DNA of 64,000 bases, taken from positions 62,001-126,000 of the forward strand of contig NW_020290043.1 in the NCBI RefSeq assembly GCF_003144195.1, read 5' to 3'. The notes below the pieces were generated by a model, which had not been told where the DNA came from, did no database searches, and saw only the letters and a list, made by a program, of their open reading frames with translations. A program made the translations under genes and the position numbers. Within the stretch, counting starts at the first letter, position 1. Every line of letters starts with the position of its first letter. This document shows positions 45,228 through 57,613 of the stretch, piece after piece. The stretch is from Ceraceosorus guamensis. Lineage: Eukaryota; Basidiomycota; Exobasidiomycetes; Ceraceosorales; Ceraceosoraceae.

Positions 45228-48200
45228 ATGCTTCATCTCACCAAAAGGGCAGCGACTGCGAGACCGTACACCTCTATCAATGCGCCAGCTCTGCGCTCGC
45301 AACTCCACACAGCCTCGGCGAGTGTGCTTGAGCGCATGTTCAATGCACCTCAGCGCGACGGCACGTACGCATTTGAGCTCGCTCCCACTCCAACTCATTG
45401 CTGCTCAGATGGAGCAGACGTCGCATCGAAGACGCTTGCGTTCCGCCAGAGAGAGGGGAGCCTTACGCTTGCCGACAGGAGGGGCCTGAGCTCCGTCGCT
45501 ACCTCTCATAGCCAAGCAGGAGCGGAGGTTTTCGTTCCAGGCGCTTCGGACACCGCGTCTACCAATTCAGCACGCCTGCCAAGCAAAATCTTGATCGCAA
45601 ATCGGGGAGAAATAGCGTGCAGAATCATCAAGACTTGCAAAGCGTTGGGCGTCAGGACAGTCGCTGTGTATTCCGAGGCTGATGCCAAGAGCTTGCACGT
45701 GCAGCTAGTGAGTGTAGAAAGCAGCGAGCGAGCCCACGTCTGCGCCTCACTTTTCCGTCACATTTCCACACCATACGCCTGGGTCCATACAGGCTGATGA
45801 GGCGTACTGCATCGGGCCCGCTGCATCGAGCGACTCCTATCTACGAGCGGATCGAATCATTAATGTAGCCAAGCTGACCGAGGCCGAGGTGAGTATCACG
45901 ACGAGCCAGGTTGAAGGTCCAAATTTGGAGCTCGTTCTCACCTGCCGCACGCATTGCTTCAAGATGGTTCATCCCGGCTATGGCTTCTTGTCCGAGAACA
46001 GCGACTTCAGTCTTGCGCTGTCAGAAGCCGGCATCACGTTCATCGGCCCTCCAACGAGCGCGATCATCAGCATGGGATCTAAATCAGCTTCAAAGGCCAT
46101 CATGCTAGCAGCAGGCGTACCGTGCGTTCCAGGCTATCATGGTGATGATCAGTCCTATGAACGACTTTCTCAAGAGGCCAAGAAGATGGGCTTTCCGGTC
46201 CTGATCAAGGCAGTCAAAGGCGGCGGAGGAAAAGGCATGAAGATCGTGTGGCATGAGAATGAATTTGAAGAGCAACTGTTGAGCGCAAGAAGGGAGGCTG
46301 AGAAGGTGCGTCGGTACGCTTGCCTATCATTTGATTCGCTGCTACCTCGCTGAAGCTCAGCCTCGCTTTCCATTGCCAAGTCCTTTGGAGATGGCACAGT
46401 ACTCATCGAAAAGTATCTGCTCAAGCCGAGGCACGTAGAGGTTCAGGTTCGTCAAGCATGACGCAATGCCGTCTGACGAATGCAGACACTCATCAATCGG
46501 CTTCACTCGTGCTGCCTAGATCATCTCCTCTGCGCCACCCCACTCGCAACACATTGCGCTTTCCAGTCGGGACTGCAGCGTGCAGCGAAGACATCAAAAG
46601 ATCATTGAGGAGGCACCCGCCCCTGACCTGTCCGAAGAGCTCAGAAGAGATCTGGAGTCGAAGGCTGTTGAAGCGGCAAGAGCCGTAGACTATGTTGGCG
46701 CAGGGTGAGTGGACTGGCTCCTGATGTCGGCGAGCCCCTCTTTCATAATTGAGCAACATTGCGCATTATGACGCTGCGGACAGAACTGTCGAGTTCATCA
46801 TGGACGCCACGACCGGCGAATTGTGAGTGGGAAGGAGTCGCTTCCAACGATTGCATTGGTGCAGCGACGTTGCATTGAATGCGTTTCTCAACACCTGCCC
46901 GTCTGCAGCTACTTTATGGAGATGAATACAAGACTGCAGGTAGAGCATCCAGTATCGGAGCTCGTGACGGGAGGTGAGCAGACGGTCATCAAGTGCTTGA
47001 CAGCTCGAGCCAGGCAGCCGACGTACCTTGCTCCGCATGCAGTCGATCTTGTCGCCCTTCAATTGCTCGTGGCGAGCGGCGCCCCGCTTCCGCTATCTCA
47101 AGAAGATGTGCACGTCAAAGGGCATGCTTTTGAGGCTAGACTCTACGCTGAAGACCCAGCGTCCAACTTTTTGCCGGATGTGGGACACTTGCAGCACTTA
47201 CACTTTCCAGCGGAGAGCTCTATCGGCTCCGACTCTGTTGTCAGAATCGACACGGGCGTGCGAAGTGGAGATGATGTATCGTGAGTTTGAATCGAAAGCC
47301 TGCGTCTAGAGTCCGTACTGATTCTGCTCTGCTGTCGTCGCAGAGTCTTCTACGATCCAATGATTGCCAAGTTGATCGTACACGCCAAGGATAGGGGTAC
47401 AGCTTTGCGGCGACTGCGGTTAGCACTGGAGCAGACCCGTATCGTGGGTCCCAAGACGAATGTCGACTTTCTCAAACGTCTGTGTGATCATCCGGCATTT
47501 ATCAGCGCGGACGAGCTTGACACGGGGTTCATTGCTGTGAGTGCGCTGAGCTTCCGCTCGAAAATCGCATCTGTTATCGGCTTATCATTGCTAAGCTCCG
47601 AGGACAGAGATACAAAGCCGACCTTCTGCCAGCTGTCCCCAGGCCAAGCAAGTCGGTGCTCACCTGTGCAGCGCTGTACCTTGCCCTGCGAGACTCTGCG
47701 ACAAGCGCCGCCAACGCAGGTCCGGCTCTGAGCGCCTTCCAAGCTTTGCGGTTGTCGGCGGCGCAGCCTGCAAGCAGAACGTATCTTCTGCGTGGTCGGG
47801 CATCATCTGGCTCGGAGAAACAGCCGCATGTCAGTGTTCGTGTCCTCCAAGAGCAAGGCGGCGTATTCACTGTGCAGCTGCAGGAGGACGATGGTGCAAT
47901 CTCGTCGATTCGATGTATTTCGAGCAGCATCGCGGGCAGCGAAGGAGAAGTGCTGAGCGCCGATCTGGCACCGACGGACGCGGCCGATGCTGCGTTTCCG
48001 TCGCCCAGGATACAAGCGACGATCGTGCCGAGACCTCCTTCTAGCAATGCCCTGGATACTGTGGAACGACTGGACCTGTTCTTGGAGGACAGGCAGATTG
48101 AAATAGACGTAGTTGCCCCGGCATGGGTTGCGGAGCTCAAAGGAGCGCTCACGGAGTCAAAGGCAAGCGTGAGGAGCCCCATGCCTTGCAAGGTGAGTGT

Positions 48201-48600
48201 CGGCATATCGTTGCGCGAGTCAACGCAGTGATCGTGCTGACAAGCCTGCTGCGCGACTTGGCCTTGTTCGCTCGAAAGGTTGTCGATGTGCGCGTTCAGG
48301 TGGGCTCGAAGGTAGAAGCTGGCGATGTGCTAGTCGTGCTCGAAGCGATGAAGGTGCGTGCTCGGCGTGCGACGGTGCGAAGATCCCACACGCGCCCGAT
48401 CTTGACATCTTCGGCTTTTCCGGTTGACTTCGGACTTTCCGCCCTCTCCTTTTGCTTTGTTTCCCCCCCGCCATGCGCAGACCGAGCATGTCGTGCGCGC
48501 ACCTCGTGCAGGCGTCGTCGCGACATTGGCAGCTCAAGCTGGTCAGATGATAGGAGAAGGCGTCGAGCTTGTCCTCTTCGAGGAGGAGACGGCAGACTGA
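45228..48600 (+). CDS. MCCA: 3-methylcrotonyl-CoA carboxylase, biotin (alpha) subunit
   Basis: Eleven exons: 45228..45707, 45793..45888, 45964..46305, 46381..46446, 46520..46704, 46784..46822, 46909..47280, 47344..47536, 47608..48192, 48279..48353 and 48481..48600, total 850 residues. The enzyme carboxylates 3-methylcrotonyl-CoA in mitochondrial leucine breakdown. A basic, Ser/Ala-rich leader of about 115 residues fits a mitochondrial target signal. Then come the biotin carboxylase start [24 protein letters not shown], the ATP-grasp glycine loop [23 protein letters not shown] with the catalytic acids and Arg, and the C-terminal biotinyl domain with EAMKTEH; Lys811 is the biotin site and the last codon of exon 10. 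Length and linker favour MCC over propionyl- or acetyl-CoA carboxylase. The segment before RDCSVQRR is unusually divergent (see findings). The partner beta subunit is not in the window. Confidence 0.9.
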
Positions 48601-50020
48601 TTTGCATTCTTGATTGGAAAGGCGCCAACTTTGCATCCATTGCGCAATTCAACGAACACGGGTAAAAGCGTCGTTGAATTTATGATCGAACCCAACAACG
48701 TACTTTTCACGCTCCGCCCTTCCTGGCCTGCGCGATGCCTGCACGTTGATGTGCGGCGCCGACCGCGCTGCGGTGTTGGGTCGTCGTAATGTCGACCAGA
48801 TAAGTGCTGGTTCACGTTTCCCGATGCGACAAACAACAAGTTTGAATGCCCTCTGGTTCACAACTTGGCCAAAGATTTCAACTTACGACTTGTATGGCGG
48901 AGAGGAGAATGCCCGGAGTTTAGGCGCGAGCTCGGCCCCAGGTAGGCTCACGTGACTCACCTTTGCCAGCTGCGCGAGCACAGCTGCAGGTGCCATGCAT
49001 GACTTTTGACTGCTGCCGGCTGGGCGCGTTGCTGCCTTGTGTAGCCTGCGCATGGGCAGCCGTGTGGACCCATCGCGCGTACAGGGCTGCTCCCGCGAGG
49101 CGCGTGCGGCCACGCGCCGATTTGCTGCCTTGAGTTCATTTTCTCGCGTGGCTCGATCGCTCGCTCCCACGGCATCGTTGCGCTTCAGTCGATCGTATCA
49201 GCATACCATTCCATCTCAAATCCTTCCACCAATCGATCTTGCATGGTTGTGAACCTTTTTGTCATCCACCCTCACATCGAAACGCCTTGAAAGGCTCGAG
49301 CGTTCACGTGTGCCAAGTCACGCGTGCCAAGCAGCATCCTCTACGCGCCTCTTTCATCCGAACCCTGCTTGCTGCTGCTGTCTGTCTGCTGCCGCTACTG
49401 CGTCGCGTCGTCGCCAAACGCAAAGTAAACGCCTCGCCTCGCGCACGCAGCAGCTCAACGCGCACGAACTCGTTTCTCACGACGCATATATGCGCGCCTT
49501 TCAAAAAACTTGATCTACGTACACACCGTACGGCACACCGACACGAGCACATCAACCACGCTTCTTCCCTAGCTCCGAGTCGGGGCAGAGCCTTTGCGCC
49601 GCGACGTCGGACGCACGGAAGGCGCCAAAGGCCTCCTTCCCACAAAGCCGCGCGCTGATCTCACCTGCACATTCGATCGGACGTGAAAGCAGAGCTCACA
49701 CTCGTGACTGCTGGTCGGCGTATCCGAGTCTGCACGGCGATTTCATCTGCTGCTTGCCCAACGTATCGCTTGCTGCATCTGGCACTCCTTGCCGGCCTTC
49801 TTCGCGCTCCTCTAAGCACTTTCAGCCTTTCAGTACTGTTCGAAGAGCGCGCGCTCATAGGCCCATAGACGCACACGTGCGAGAGCTCGGACTTCAACTA
49901 CCTCCCTCTTCCGAGACTGGAAGTGGCCGACGTGCGCCACTCCGAAACGTGCTGCATCGAGCATCGAGCGATAGCTGAGCGTGCGCCATCGCTCCTTGGC
50001 AATTCAGCTTCCAGCTCAAT
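48601..50020. other. Intergenic region before the Gln-rich gene
   Basis: 1.42 kb with no supported gene. Frames on both strands up to about 140 codons are Arg/Ser-rich chance openings. An ACGCGT hexamer lies at 49320-49325. Confidence 0.45.
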
Positions 50021-53000
50021 ATGTCAACGCGAAGGTCAGAGCGGTCTCGCGCAGCTGCTGATGTGGGGGCGCAGGGGTCTTTGGAAGCATCGACGAGCAG
50101 CCCGGCACCATCATCGGCTCTGCCTTCCACCTTGAAGCGCAAAAGGGGCAAGGCTGGGGAGGTCAGCCCATCAATGGATGGCCGAGCCGCAAATGGGACG
50201 CTGAGCCCCGACGAGTCTTCCGCACAGCGAGGAACTGGCAGAGTTGCGCGCCCTCGGCAAGCCAATGGGAGATCGGAATCACCAGTGGCCACTGATACAG
50301 CAGCATCGGGTGTCGAGGAGGCTCGCACGCGCAAGGTGAATCTCTCGAATGGTGGCCTCAAGTCTTCCAGCAATGGTTCTACGAAGAAAGCTAGATCGAC
50401 AAAAACCTCGGGCATCGACGATGCTCAGCACATAGATGGTCGAGATAATGAGCTCATGCTAGAAGAGGAGGAACGGCAGCATTTCAGACTCATTCTTGAA
50501 AGGTAGGTTGCGACTGCTCCTGCACTACTCCTTGACAGCACTGCAAAGCTGACGATTGGGCGCCAAAACTCACTCACTTGCGTTCAATCAGTTACGCGCC
50601 CGGACTGTTGCAGCGGCAAGTCCAGACCACAAAGGTTGAAGCTGATGCAAGCACTGCTGCCTGTGAAGTCGAGCCAGCCACCCTAGAAGAGACACTGGCA
50701 CATCGAAAGATCGGCATCCGAGCCTTGAGAGTAAGTTTCCAATGCACACGCTTTCGTGCGGTCCACTGGTTGGGGCTCACATGATCCTTCCTGCACTCAG
50801 TCTTTCTTACTGAAGCTCAAGGATGCTCGCGCAGACGTTTCGCAAGAAGCATACGATGGGAGGGAGGCGTTGAGGTCGCATGAGCAGGATCAGGATAGTG
50901 TAGCCGCTTTGCATACAGCGCACACGGCAAGAAGAGCGATTCCGAATCACGAGCAAGGATGCGTCGCCCTCTTGCTGTCATTGGTAGACGGCCTCGCGGC
51001 CAAGAGGCGTACCAACATGGGCGGCGGAGATGGGGTAGGCGAGGATGAGCAGGCTGAAGCCAGATTCAAGCAGGAACACTCTGATCACACACGCACTGTG
51101 GGGTCTGAAAGCGCTGCACGAAAGATCGCATTGCACATGCTCTTACCGACTGGTCACTATTTCACGAGTGCTGTAGAAGGCGATGCAGGAAGAATCGACC
51201 CAGGTAAGAGGCATTGACCCAACCAATGTTCCAGAGCAGTTCACAAACTGACTTCGGCTCGCTTCGCACAACAGGTTGCGCAAACGTCATCTCGATTGCC
51301 CCGAAGGCACGGTCAAAGATGCCGGTGCCCACGCTTGGCTCCAGAGCCCTATCGGCGGTCAAGAACAAGAAGTCACTAAAGAGCGTGGCGGACAATATGA
51401 GGAACACACCCACTCCTCCCATCGGTCCTGATGATGATGCTCTTGGAGAGCGGATTGTGCCGGGTGAGCAACATTGAAATGTTGAAGTGTGCCTCGCACA
51501 CTTTCTTCGCTTACCCATGAGGTCTTGTGTGCGCGCTACGAGCAGCTACGCATCTGTACTACGACGCATGGTCGTCCTTCACACCGACGTACGACAGCAG
51601 CGACTCGACACTTGGGCTTGCCGGTTCTAGACTGATGTGGTCTCAGGGCCGAAGACGCAGAGACGAGCTTCGAGCGAAAGGCTGGGCGGACCTTAAAGCT
51701 GAAGGGAAATCCCGAGCCGATCTGCTTGCAGCGCCCATGGTGGCACCAGTAGCTTTCGCCTCCACGCAGGACGCGAAAGGAGCCGACTCGTACTTGCATG
51801 AGGCGGACTTTGCGGACTTGCATCCTGACTTGCACCCCGATACTTTGGCGGCCGCCTACGAACAGCTCGGAGACGAAGAGAGCATAGAGCATCGCTTGGC
51901 TCAGAGCCGCGCTTTGCTGGAGCGATTGCAAGAGCTTCAGGATGCGAGGTTAAGGCGAGGCTACAAAAGTGGACGCGAGGTGGCTCCTTCTGCTGAAGAG
52001 CAACATACAGGTGAGCTGTATCAGTTGACTAGCACCTGCTAGTCCAGCGGGACTGACATCACACACCCTCTCAATTTATGCAGCGAGTCAAGCTTTGGGT
52101 AATTTGACCGAGCTGGTCAAGCTCCGACCACGCTTGGAATTGGAGAGCGGGCGCAGCGATTTGATCCCTGTGGCCTCAAAATTGCGAGCCGCCGCAAAAT
52201 CAGCTGCTGTTGATCCCGCTCTGATAGATGCAGGTGGTGAGCCTGGAGATGGATATTGGGGAACCCTGGACGAGGCGTCCTATGGTCCCGAAGCGCGAAG
52301 AAGAAGAGCTGCCGTTGCCACGTCACCTGTGCTTTCGTTGAAACCGCTCGCTCACCCGTTGGGTCTCGTTGGACCTCCTGTCATTGCGGACAACGAGACT
52401 GTCAAATTGCCCGAGGGCTTGGAAGGTCGGGCGCTCGAACGACTCAATGCGCGCCCCCCCATTTCTTCGCCAGCATCACCCAACGACTTACAGCAGGGCA
52501 AGGCAGCCACTTCTACCGGCGAGAAGAAGAAGCGCGGCCCCCATCTACTCGATAGGATAGCTGCATCCAGGAGCTATGATGCCACTCGACACGATCCACA
52601 CGATCGGCCTCACAGACATCACGGTCAATCATCGCGAGCGCCGAACAACGCGCGCGCCCCGACCAGACCGGTGCCACCGCTTACGACCACGCCCGTGCCT
52701 GTGACGCAAGCGCAACACGGCCAATCGCATCAGCTGGGCCAAAGTCTTTCCGTTCCTCAGCATACGCCTGGAGCTACGTCGCCGCTTTCCTCAAGATCGC
52801 CTGGGCAACAGGTGGCGCACGCATCGCCTCATCCACAGGTCCAAGCTCAAGAGCGGAGCCGTCAATCTTCGATCTCTCAGCCATTGCGAGCCAACACGGG
52901 CGCTTACTCACCGCATCACGCGCCGACACCAGACCAGTCCGCGCACAGGCCCGTAGCGAATAAGCCGTTCTTCCCAGTACCGGCGCACGCAGCGGATGCA

Positions 53001-53386
53001 CGTTCACCCTCACCTTTGGCAGCGACGCCTGTGTCTCAAAGCGCACACTCGGCCTACTCAAGCTCGTCCTCTGCTTCTCGACAGCGGGCGCTGTCGAATG
53101 CCAGCCAAGGCGCGCGCTCACCTGTTGGCAGCTTGTCGAATGGACAGCCCGCTTTCTATCCCACCAACGCCGGGACTGCGCCTTTGAGGCATCATGGCGC
53201 GTATGGTCCACCGAATGGAAGGGACATCAGTCCGACTCAGCCTCGCTTCCAACCACATGCGCCGCCCCCGCAGGCGAGGTCATCGGGTGCATCGTCTGCC
53301 AGCAGCCAAGCCTTCTTCCCTTCTCCGATGCACTCCCAGGCTGCTGCGCACTTTCAGCAACACGCGTTTCAGCTTGCTCAAATGCA

Positions 53387-53423
<37 letters not shown>

Positions 53424-53513
53424 CAACAAAGTCTTTCGCAGACTTCTTCGAACCAGCGCTCTGGTGGTCAGCACGGCTCGCCTCAGCCTCAAGTGCAGAA
53501 CAATGGACGTTGA
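50021..53513 (+). CDS. Unknown protein with folded core and Gln-rich C-terminus
   Basis: Six exons, 50021..50502, 50592..50730, 50801..51203, 51275..51463, 51522..52010 and 52084..53513, code for 1,043 residues. I cannot name the family. Residues 1-140 are basic and Ser-rich with a KRKRGK nuclear-type signal. From about 145 to 560 the protein looks folded: an acidic helix EEEERQHFRLILERSYAPG, a helical FLLKLKDAR region, LLPTGHYFTSAV, ALRAATHLYYDAW, a coiled-coil-like LLERLQELQDARLRR, and GYWGTLDEASYGP. The rest is Pro/Ser/His/Gln-rich and disordered and ends in a glutamine run (residues 1002-1013) coded mostly by (CAG)10. The layout, a nuclear signal with a helical core and a Q-rich tail, suggests a chromatin or transcription cofactor; that is inference. 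Every intron keeps phase, so the model is sound even though the function is unknown. Confidence 0.75.
53385..53429 (+). repeat. CAG/CAA polyglutamine repeat
   Basis: Fifteen codons, CAG CAA (CAG)10 CAT CAA CAA, within the last exon of the unknown gene. The pure (CAG)10 part (53391-53420) could vary in length between strains. Confidence 0.9.
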
Positions 53514-53929
53514 GATGAAGACGCTTCGTGTGATTAGCTGACAGGAATCCGGCTGGGCACGGCGCAGTCGTCTGTCTGCATCGTAGGGACCACGCCAAAC
53601 CAAAGTGTATGGCTTTTCTGCTGCTGCTTCGTTTGATAGCTACATCCATCTGCTCTACCATCTCCCATTTCTTATTTACTGCACGCGCGCCTCGATATGT
53701 AACATCAATGCTGCATAGAGTCTCGATTGTGCTGACCGCGCTGCTCGTGAGCAGAAGAAGAAGAGGCGCGAAGGAGGTCTGGGCCGCTTGGGCCAAAAGT
53801 ATGGCGCGTGCCTGCAAATCCCAACGCAAGACCTACACGAGCGGGAGCACGTACAGCTGGAGCCTGACGAGCAGTTCGAGGTGTAGAAGCGACTATTCGC
53901 GGGGAGAGAGAGCATTTGTGTGGGGGGGA
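53514..53929. other. Convergent 3' gap, Gln-rich gene / hydrolase
   Basis: 416 bases with no gene; the long reverse frame here is antisense to the polyglutamine exon. Confidence 0.55.
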
Positions 53930-55196
53930 CTACAACTTGGATTGCTGCGCGGACGTTTTGGAATTTGCGGTTGCTGCTTGGACATGTTTGGCAGAGTCGA
54001 GGTGGGCGTTGATAGAGTCGACCCAAAAGTTGGTGGTGAGGAAGTCGAACCTGCATAGTCGGATCAGGTCACATGACGACAGGGTGGGGGGAGGGGGGCG
54101 CGGGAAGCTGAGTGAGCAACAAGCAGTATTGTTAGCGTACGCAGGATGCTCTATTTGCGACGCACCAAAAGTGACCAATCTGATCATTGGGAGTGTCGAG
54201 TCTAGTGGCGTGCTTGATGCCCTTTAGGATATGTTCGCTCTCCGAATAAGCCACCATGCGATCCCTCTTTCCATGAATGACGAGCGTAGGTAAGGTTTGG
54301 GGAATGCGATAAAGGTCGGGTCTAGTATCCACCGCTCCTATAGCTCCGATTTGAAGGCCGATGATCTCTTGAGGACGACGCGTATCGAGGGAAACTTTGA
54401 CGCGATGGGCTAGCAGGGAAGCGTGGTCTTGGGAGGAGGTGATCCATTCGGGAAAGTATTGCAGGGCCATGATGGCTTCCGACATGAGCTTGTTGCGCTC
54501 CTCTTTTGATTTGGCATTGGCAGCGCTGATGAGCGGCAAGAGGAGAGGGAGTATTGAGCGCGATTCGATTGTCAGCCTGAAGGACCACCACAACACGTCG
54601 ATACTCACGCGGCTTCCAGCTCATCGGGCTTGAAATCTCCTCGAGGCATCTTCGTCATGGTAGCTGCCAAAATAGCCGAAGGGACTCTGATCCCTCTGAT
54701 ATTCAGTCCGCCCTTGCCATCCTCTTTCGCATCAGGCAAGGTCAAGAGGGTCTGCAAGATGTGTCCGCCCATGCTCCAACCCAGCAAGTGGGTGTTTTGC
54801 CAGTCTTTTCCCAGCCCGTTCAACAGTTCCAGCAAGTCGGAAGCCATGAGTTGAAGAGAGAGATCGTAATCCCAATCGGCTGGTACGCTGGAATGACCGA
54901 TGCCTCGATGATCCCACACCAGCACGGGTCGAGTGATTCCTAGCGTCTCGGATAGCGGCGACCAATCCTCCATCACTCCCGACATGCCCATGATCTGCGA
55001 CAAGCAGCACGCCAAAGCCACCGCGCATTCAGTCAAGAGGTTCGTTCTGAGCCGTTCGCGTAGCCATGAGCCTGCTCTGCACGCTCACCAATGCTATAGG
55101 CGTCACCTTTCCCAGCAGATCCTTGCCATAGACATGATAGGCAATCTTTGCACCATCCTTCGTTTCGAATGTCGTGGTGGGTGGAGGAGCAGCCAT
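53930..55196 (-). CDS. Alpha/beta hydrolase
   Basis: Four minus-strand exons, 55089..55196, 54609..54994, 54166..54525 and 53930..54050, code for 324 residues. The fold is clear: PIALIMGMSGVMEDW as the oxyanion-hole strand, VLVWDHRGIGHS as the next strand and turn, GWSMGGHILQ as the nucleophile elbow (Ser in G-x-S-x-G), LVIHGKRDRMV with the likely acid Asp, and the His in IGHFW just before the last intron. The helical cap between them (YFPEWITSSQDHASL) is about 90 residues. It resembles esterase, lipase or peroxidase-type hydrolases of the 3-oxoadipate enol-lactonase-like group; the substrate is not evident. No signal peptide or membrane helix, so probably cytosolic. The final exon supplies only a charged tail. 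Confidence 0.85.
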
Positions 55197-55978
55197 GCTG
55201 GCAGCAATCAACGTTGCGCAACGAGAACGAGGTCGGTTTGGAGGTGGAAGTGGAGAAGGAGCACGGGTACCGCAATCACGATCCGAGAAAAGCTCAGAAG
55301 AAGGTTGCTGCTTGTATCGTCAGCACAAGTCTCGTCGATGATTTTGCAGCGACGACGTAGAACGGGGGAAGGACTGGTTTGATGATGTGGAAATCAACAC
55401 AGCAAGCACCGCAAGGCAATCCAAGATGGGCTTTCTTCGCTGTTTCGTGGTACGTCTGTGATGGAAGCGTGTTGCTCTGCGCGAAGGCTATAGTTTGGAC
55501 TATGCTTGTATATATAGCGGCGCGCCGGAGTATCGGGCTGACGAAATGCCGCGGCCGGTCATGCCGAACCTGCTGCGCTGCGTGCTGCTGCTGCTGCCCC
55601 GCATCTTGGGTGACGCACGACTTTCACGCACCTTGCAAACAGTGACACGCGTTCAAGTAGTTTTGCGTCGAGGTGCTGCATGGTGGGACGCGCTCCACCT
55701 TCGTTGCTCGTTGCTCGTTGCTACACCCTGCTGCATGGACTGCAGGCGATGGCGACATGACCAAGGTGCTAAACGCTCGTGTCTGTGTCCGCACTCAATG
55801 ACCCACGACTGTAGGTTACCAGACCCACTGCCATGCCCATAGTCAGCAAGTCGCTTCTTTGCGCGGTCTCCGAGCGCCTGTTCAGCCTGGGCCAATCGAA
55901 TAGGTGCCGACCGCATCCTCGCCATACACAGAGACATCATGAGCCTCTCTCACGCGGCGGCTGGAATAACATTACACA
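55197..55978. other. Intergenic region upstream of the hydrolase
   Basis: 782 bases, no gene. TATATATAG (55508-55516) lies about 310 bp upstream of the hydrolase start, and ACGCGT at 55647-55652. A CTGCTGCTG run lies near 55585. Confidence 0.45.
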
Positions 55979-57613
55979 TTACAATTGAACAAGTCTGCTC
56001 CCTCTGCCCTCTACGAGGTGTGCAAAGCCCAACTGATGCAGCACATTCGCTGCCGCCAGCTCGCTCATGCCTCTTCTAGCTTCCAACGTAGCGCTGCCCA
56101 TGTGCGGCAACAAGCAGACTTTATCCCTGATGCTCTCATCCGATAACAATGGGTGCGATGCTCCAATAACCGGTTCACCCTCCAAGACGTCTAGTCCTGC
56201 GCCGGCCATTTTGCCTTGTTGAAGCGCAGAGACTAGAGCGGAGGTATCCACCAAAGGCCCTCGAGCGGCATTGACGAGGTGCGCTGTGGGTCTGCGAAAA
56301 TCCGGAGCGACGAGTTCAGTCGAGTGTGGCCTTTGGAAGAGGCAGAACACGCCAGACTCACTTCATGTGATCAAAGCATCGCCCATCTATCAAATGCTTC
56401 GTCTTTGCGTTCAAGCTCGCTAGCACGCTGTGAGGAGATTTGCCATGCGAGAGTGGAATGAGGTGTCGGTTGATGATGGCGCAGCGAGCGCTCCTGGTTC
56501 AGCTGGCCAGCACACTCACACAATCACATCCGACTGCCTGGACAGATCCTCCAAGTCCCTGGCATTCTCTATGCTGATCCTGCTTCCCTGCACCGCTTCG
56601 TACGCAGGCAAGAGCCTCTCCAAGCCGCCTGCTTTTAGGGCTGCAAATTTAGGATTGTCAAGGTCGAAAGGCTGGGGAGAAGAATTGAGGTAGATGTAGC
56701 GAGTAGGACCGAGCGGCAGCAAGCGGAGAAGAGTGGATTGGGCAACTGCGAGGAAGATGAGGGGTCGGGCAACGTGCAACGTGCAGCGCAGGTGGAAGCG
56801 GTTATTGTCAACCGTACGAGTCGTACGCTCTGGTCGCGCATCAAAGCGCCTTTGCCTTCACCCTCGATGCGCAACTCGACTCACTCGCGCCAAATCCCAC
56901 AAAGCCAATGGTCTTGCCTTGCAAGCTCGGACCTGCGAAGCTGAGCGGAGCCCAAGGTGTTTGTGGCCAACGTCCCTCATCCACCGTCCGCTTGGCGTTG
57001 GGCAACAACCTGGTGGTGCTGAGGATGAGCAGCAAGACCAGATCTGCCACTGCTGCATTGAGCACATCAGGAGCTGCGATGTAGCACAGCGACAAATGGT
57101 CAATTTGATCTTCTCTGACAGCATGCATGACAGGCGCACATCGATGACTCACTGTGACCTAGCCGGATACCTCGACGTTTCAGCTCGGCTGTATCGACGT
57201 GATCGTAGCCTACGCTCATGCAAGAAACGATCTTCAAAGAAGGTCCAGCGCGATCCAGCAGCTCCGCGTCCACCTGAGCTCGAATCAGGATGGCGGCTTG
57301 GATGTCAGACATTGCGACGTGATTCTGATGGCGGGCAGCACCACCACGTTGCACTCTATGACATCGACGACCCCCCATCGCACACGCACAAAACTCCCTG
57401 CGCACGCGCACGCACCTTGTCGCTCATCATGACCAGCACGGCATCCGCTCCTTCCACACTGCGCAAAAGCCAGTCTCTATCCGCAGGTCGTTCCGCATCT
57501 TTCCAAATCTTCAGGTCGATCGCGCCTGCGGCTTTGGCTTCGTCCAGGATGCAAGTGGGTAGAGGACGTGTGAGGACCACTTTGGGCCTCGAGGAAGATG
57601 CCGTGTCGGTCAT
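55979..57613 (-). CDS. D-2-hydroxyacid dehydrogenase (glyoxylate/hydroxypyruvate reductase-like)
   Basis: Six minus-strand exons, 57416..57613, 57153..57273, 56885..57073, 56520..56745, 56362..56427 and 55979..56291, code for 370 residues. It should reduce glyoxylate or hydroxypyruvate with NAD(P)H, as GRHPR-type enzymes do. Landmarks: LKIVSCMSVGYDHVD at the end of the first substrate-domain half; TPDVLNAAVADL, a family signature; the Rossmann loop in FVGFGAIAQ; NAARGPLVD with the catalytic Arg; GLDVLEGEP with the Glu; and LLPHMGSAT with the catalytic His. The Rossmann loop ends in Ala where Gly is usual (GxGxxA). The nucleotide-domain insert with YIYLNSSPQPF is typical of fungal copies. The exon ends join exactly to conserved words (GH|TPDVL, HM|KPTAHL), which supports the model. 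The start codon is directly preceded by a short tandem repeat. Confidence 0.88.

Noticed and set aside
53227-53829. 200-codon reverse frame with a polyalanine run
   Set aside because: It is the antisense of the (CAG)n glutamine exon.
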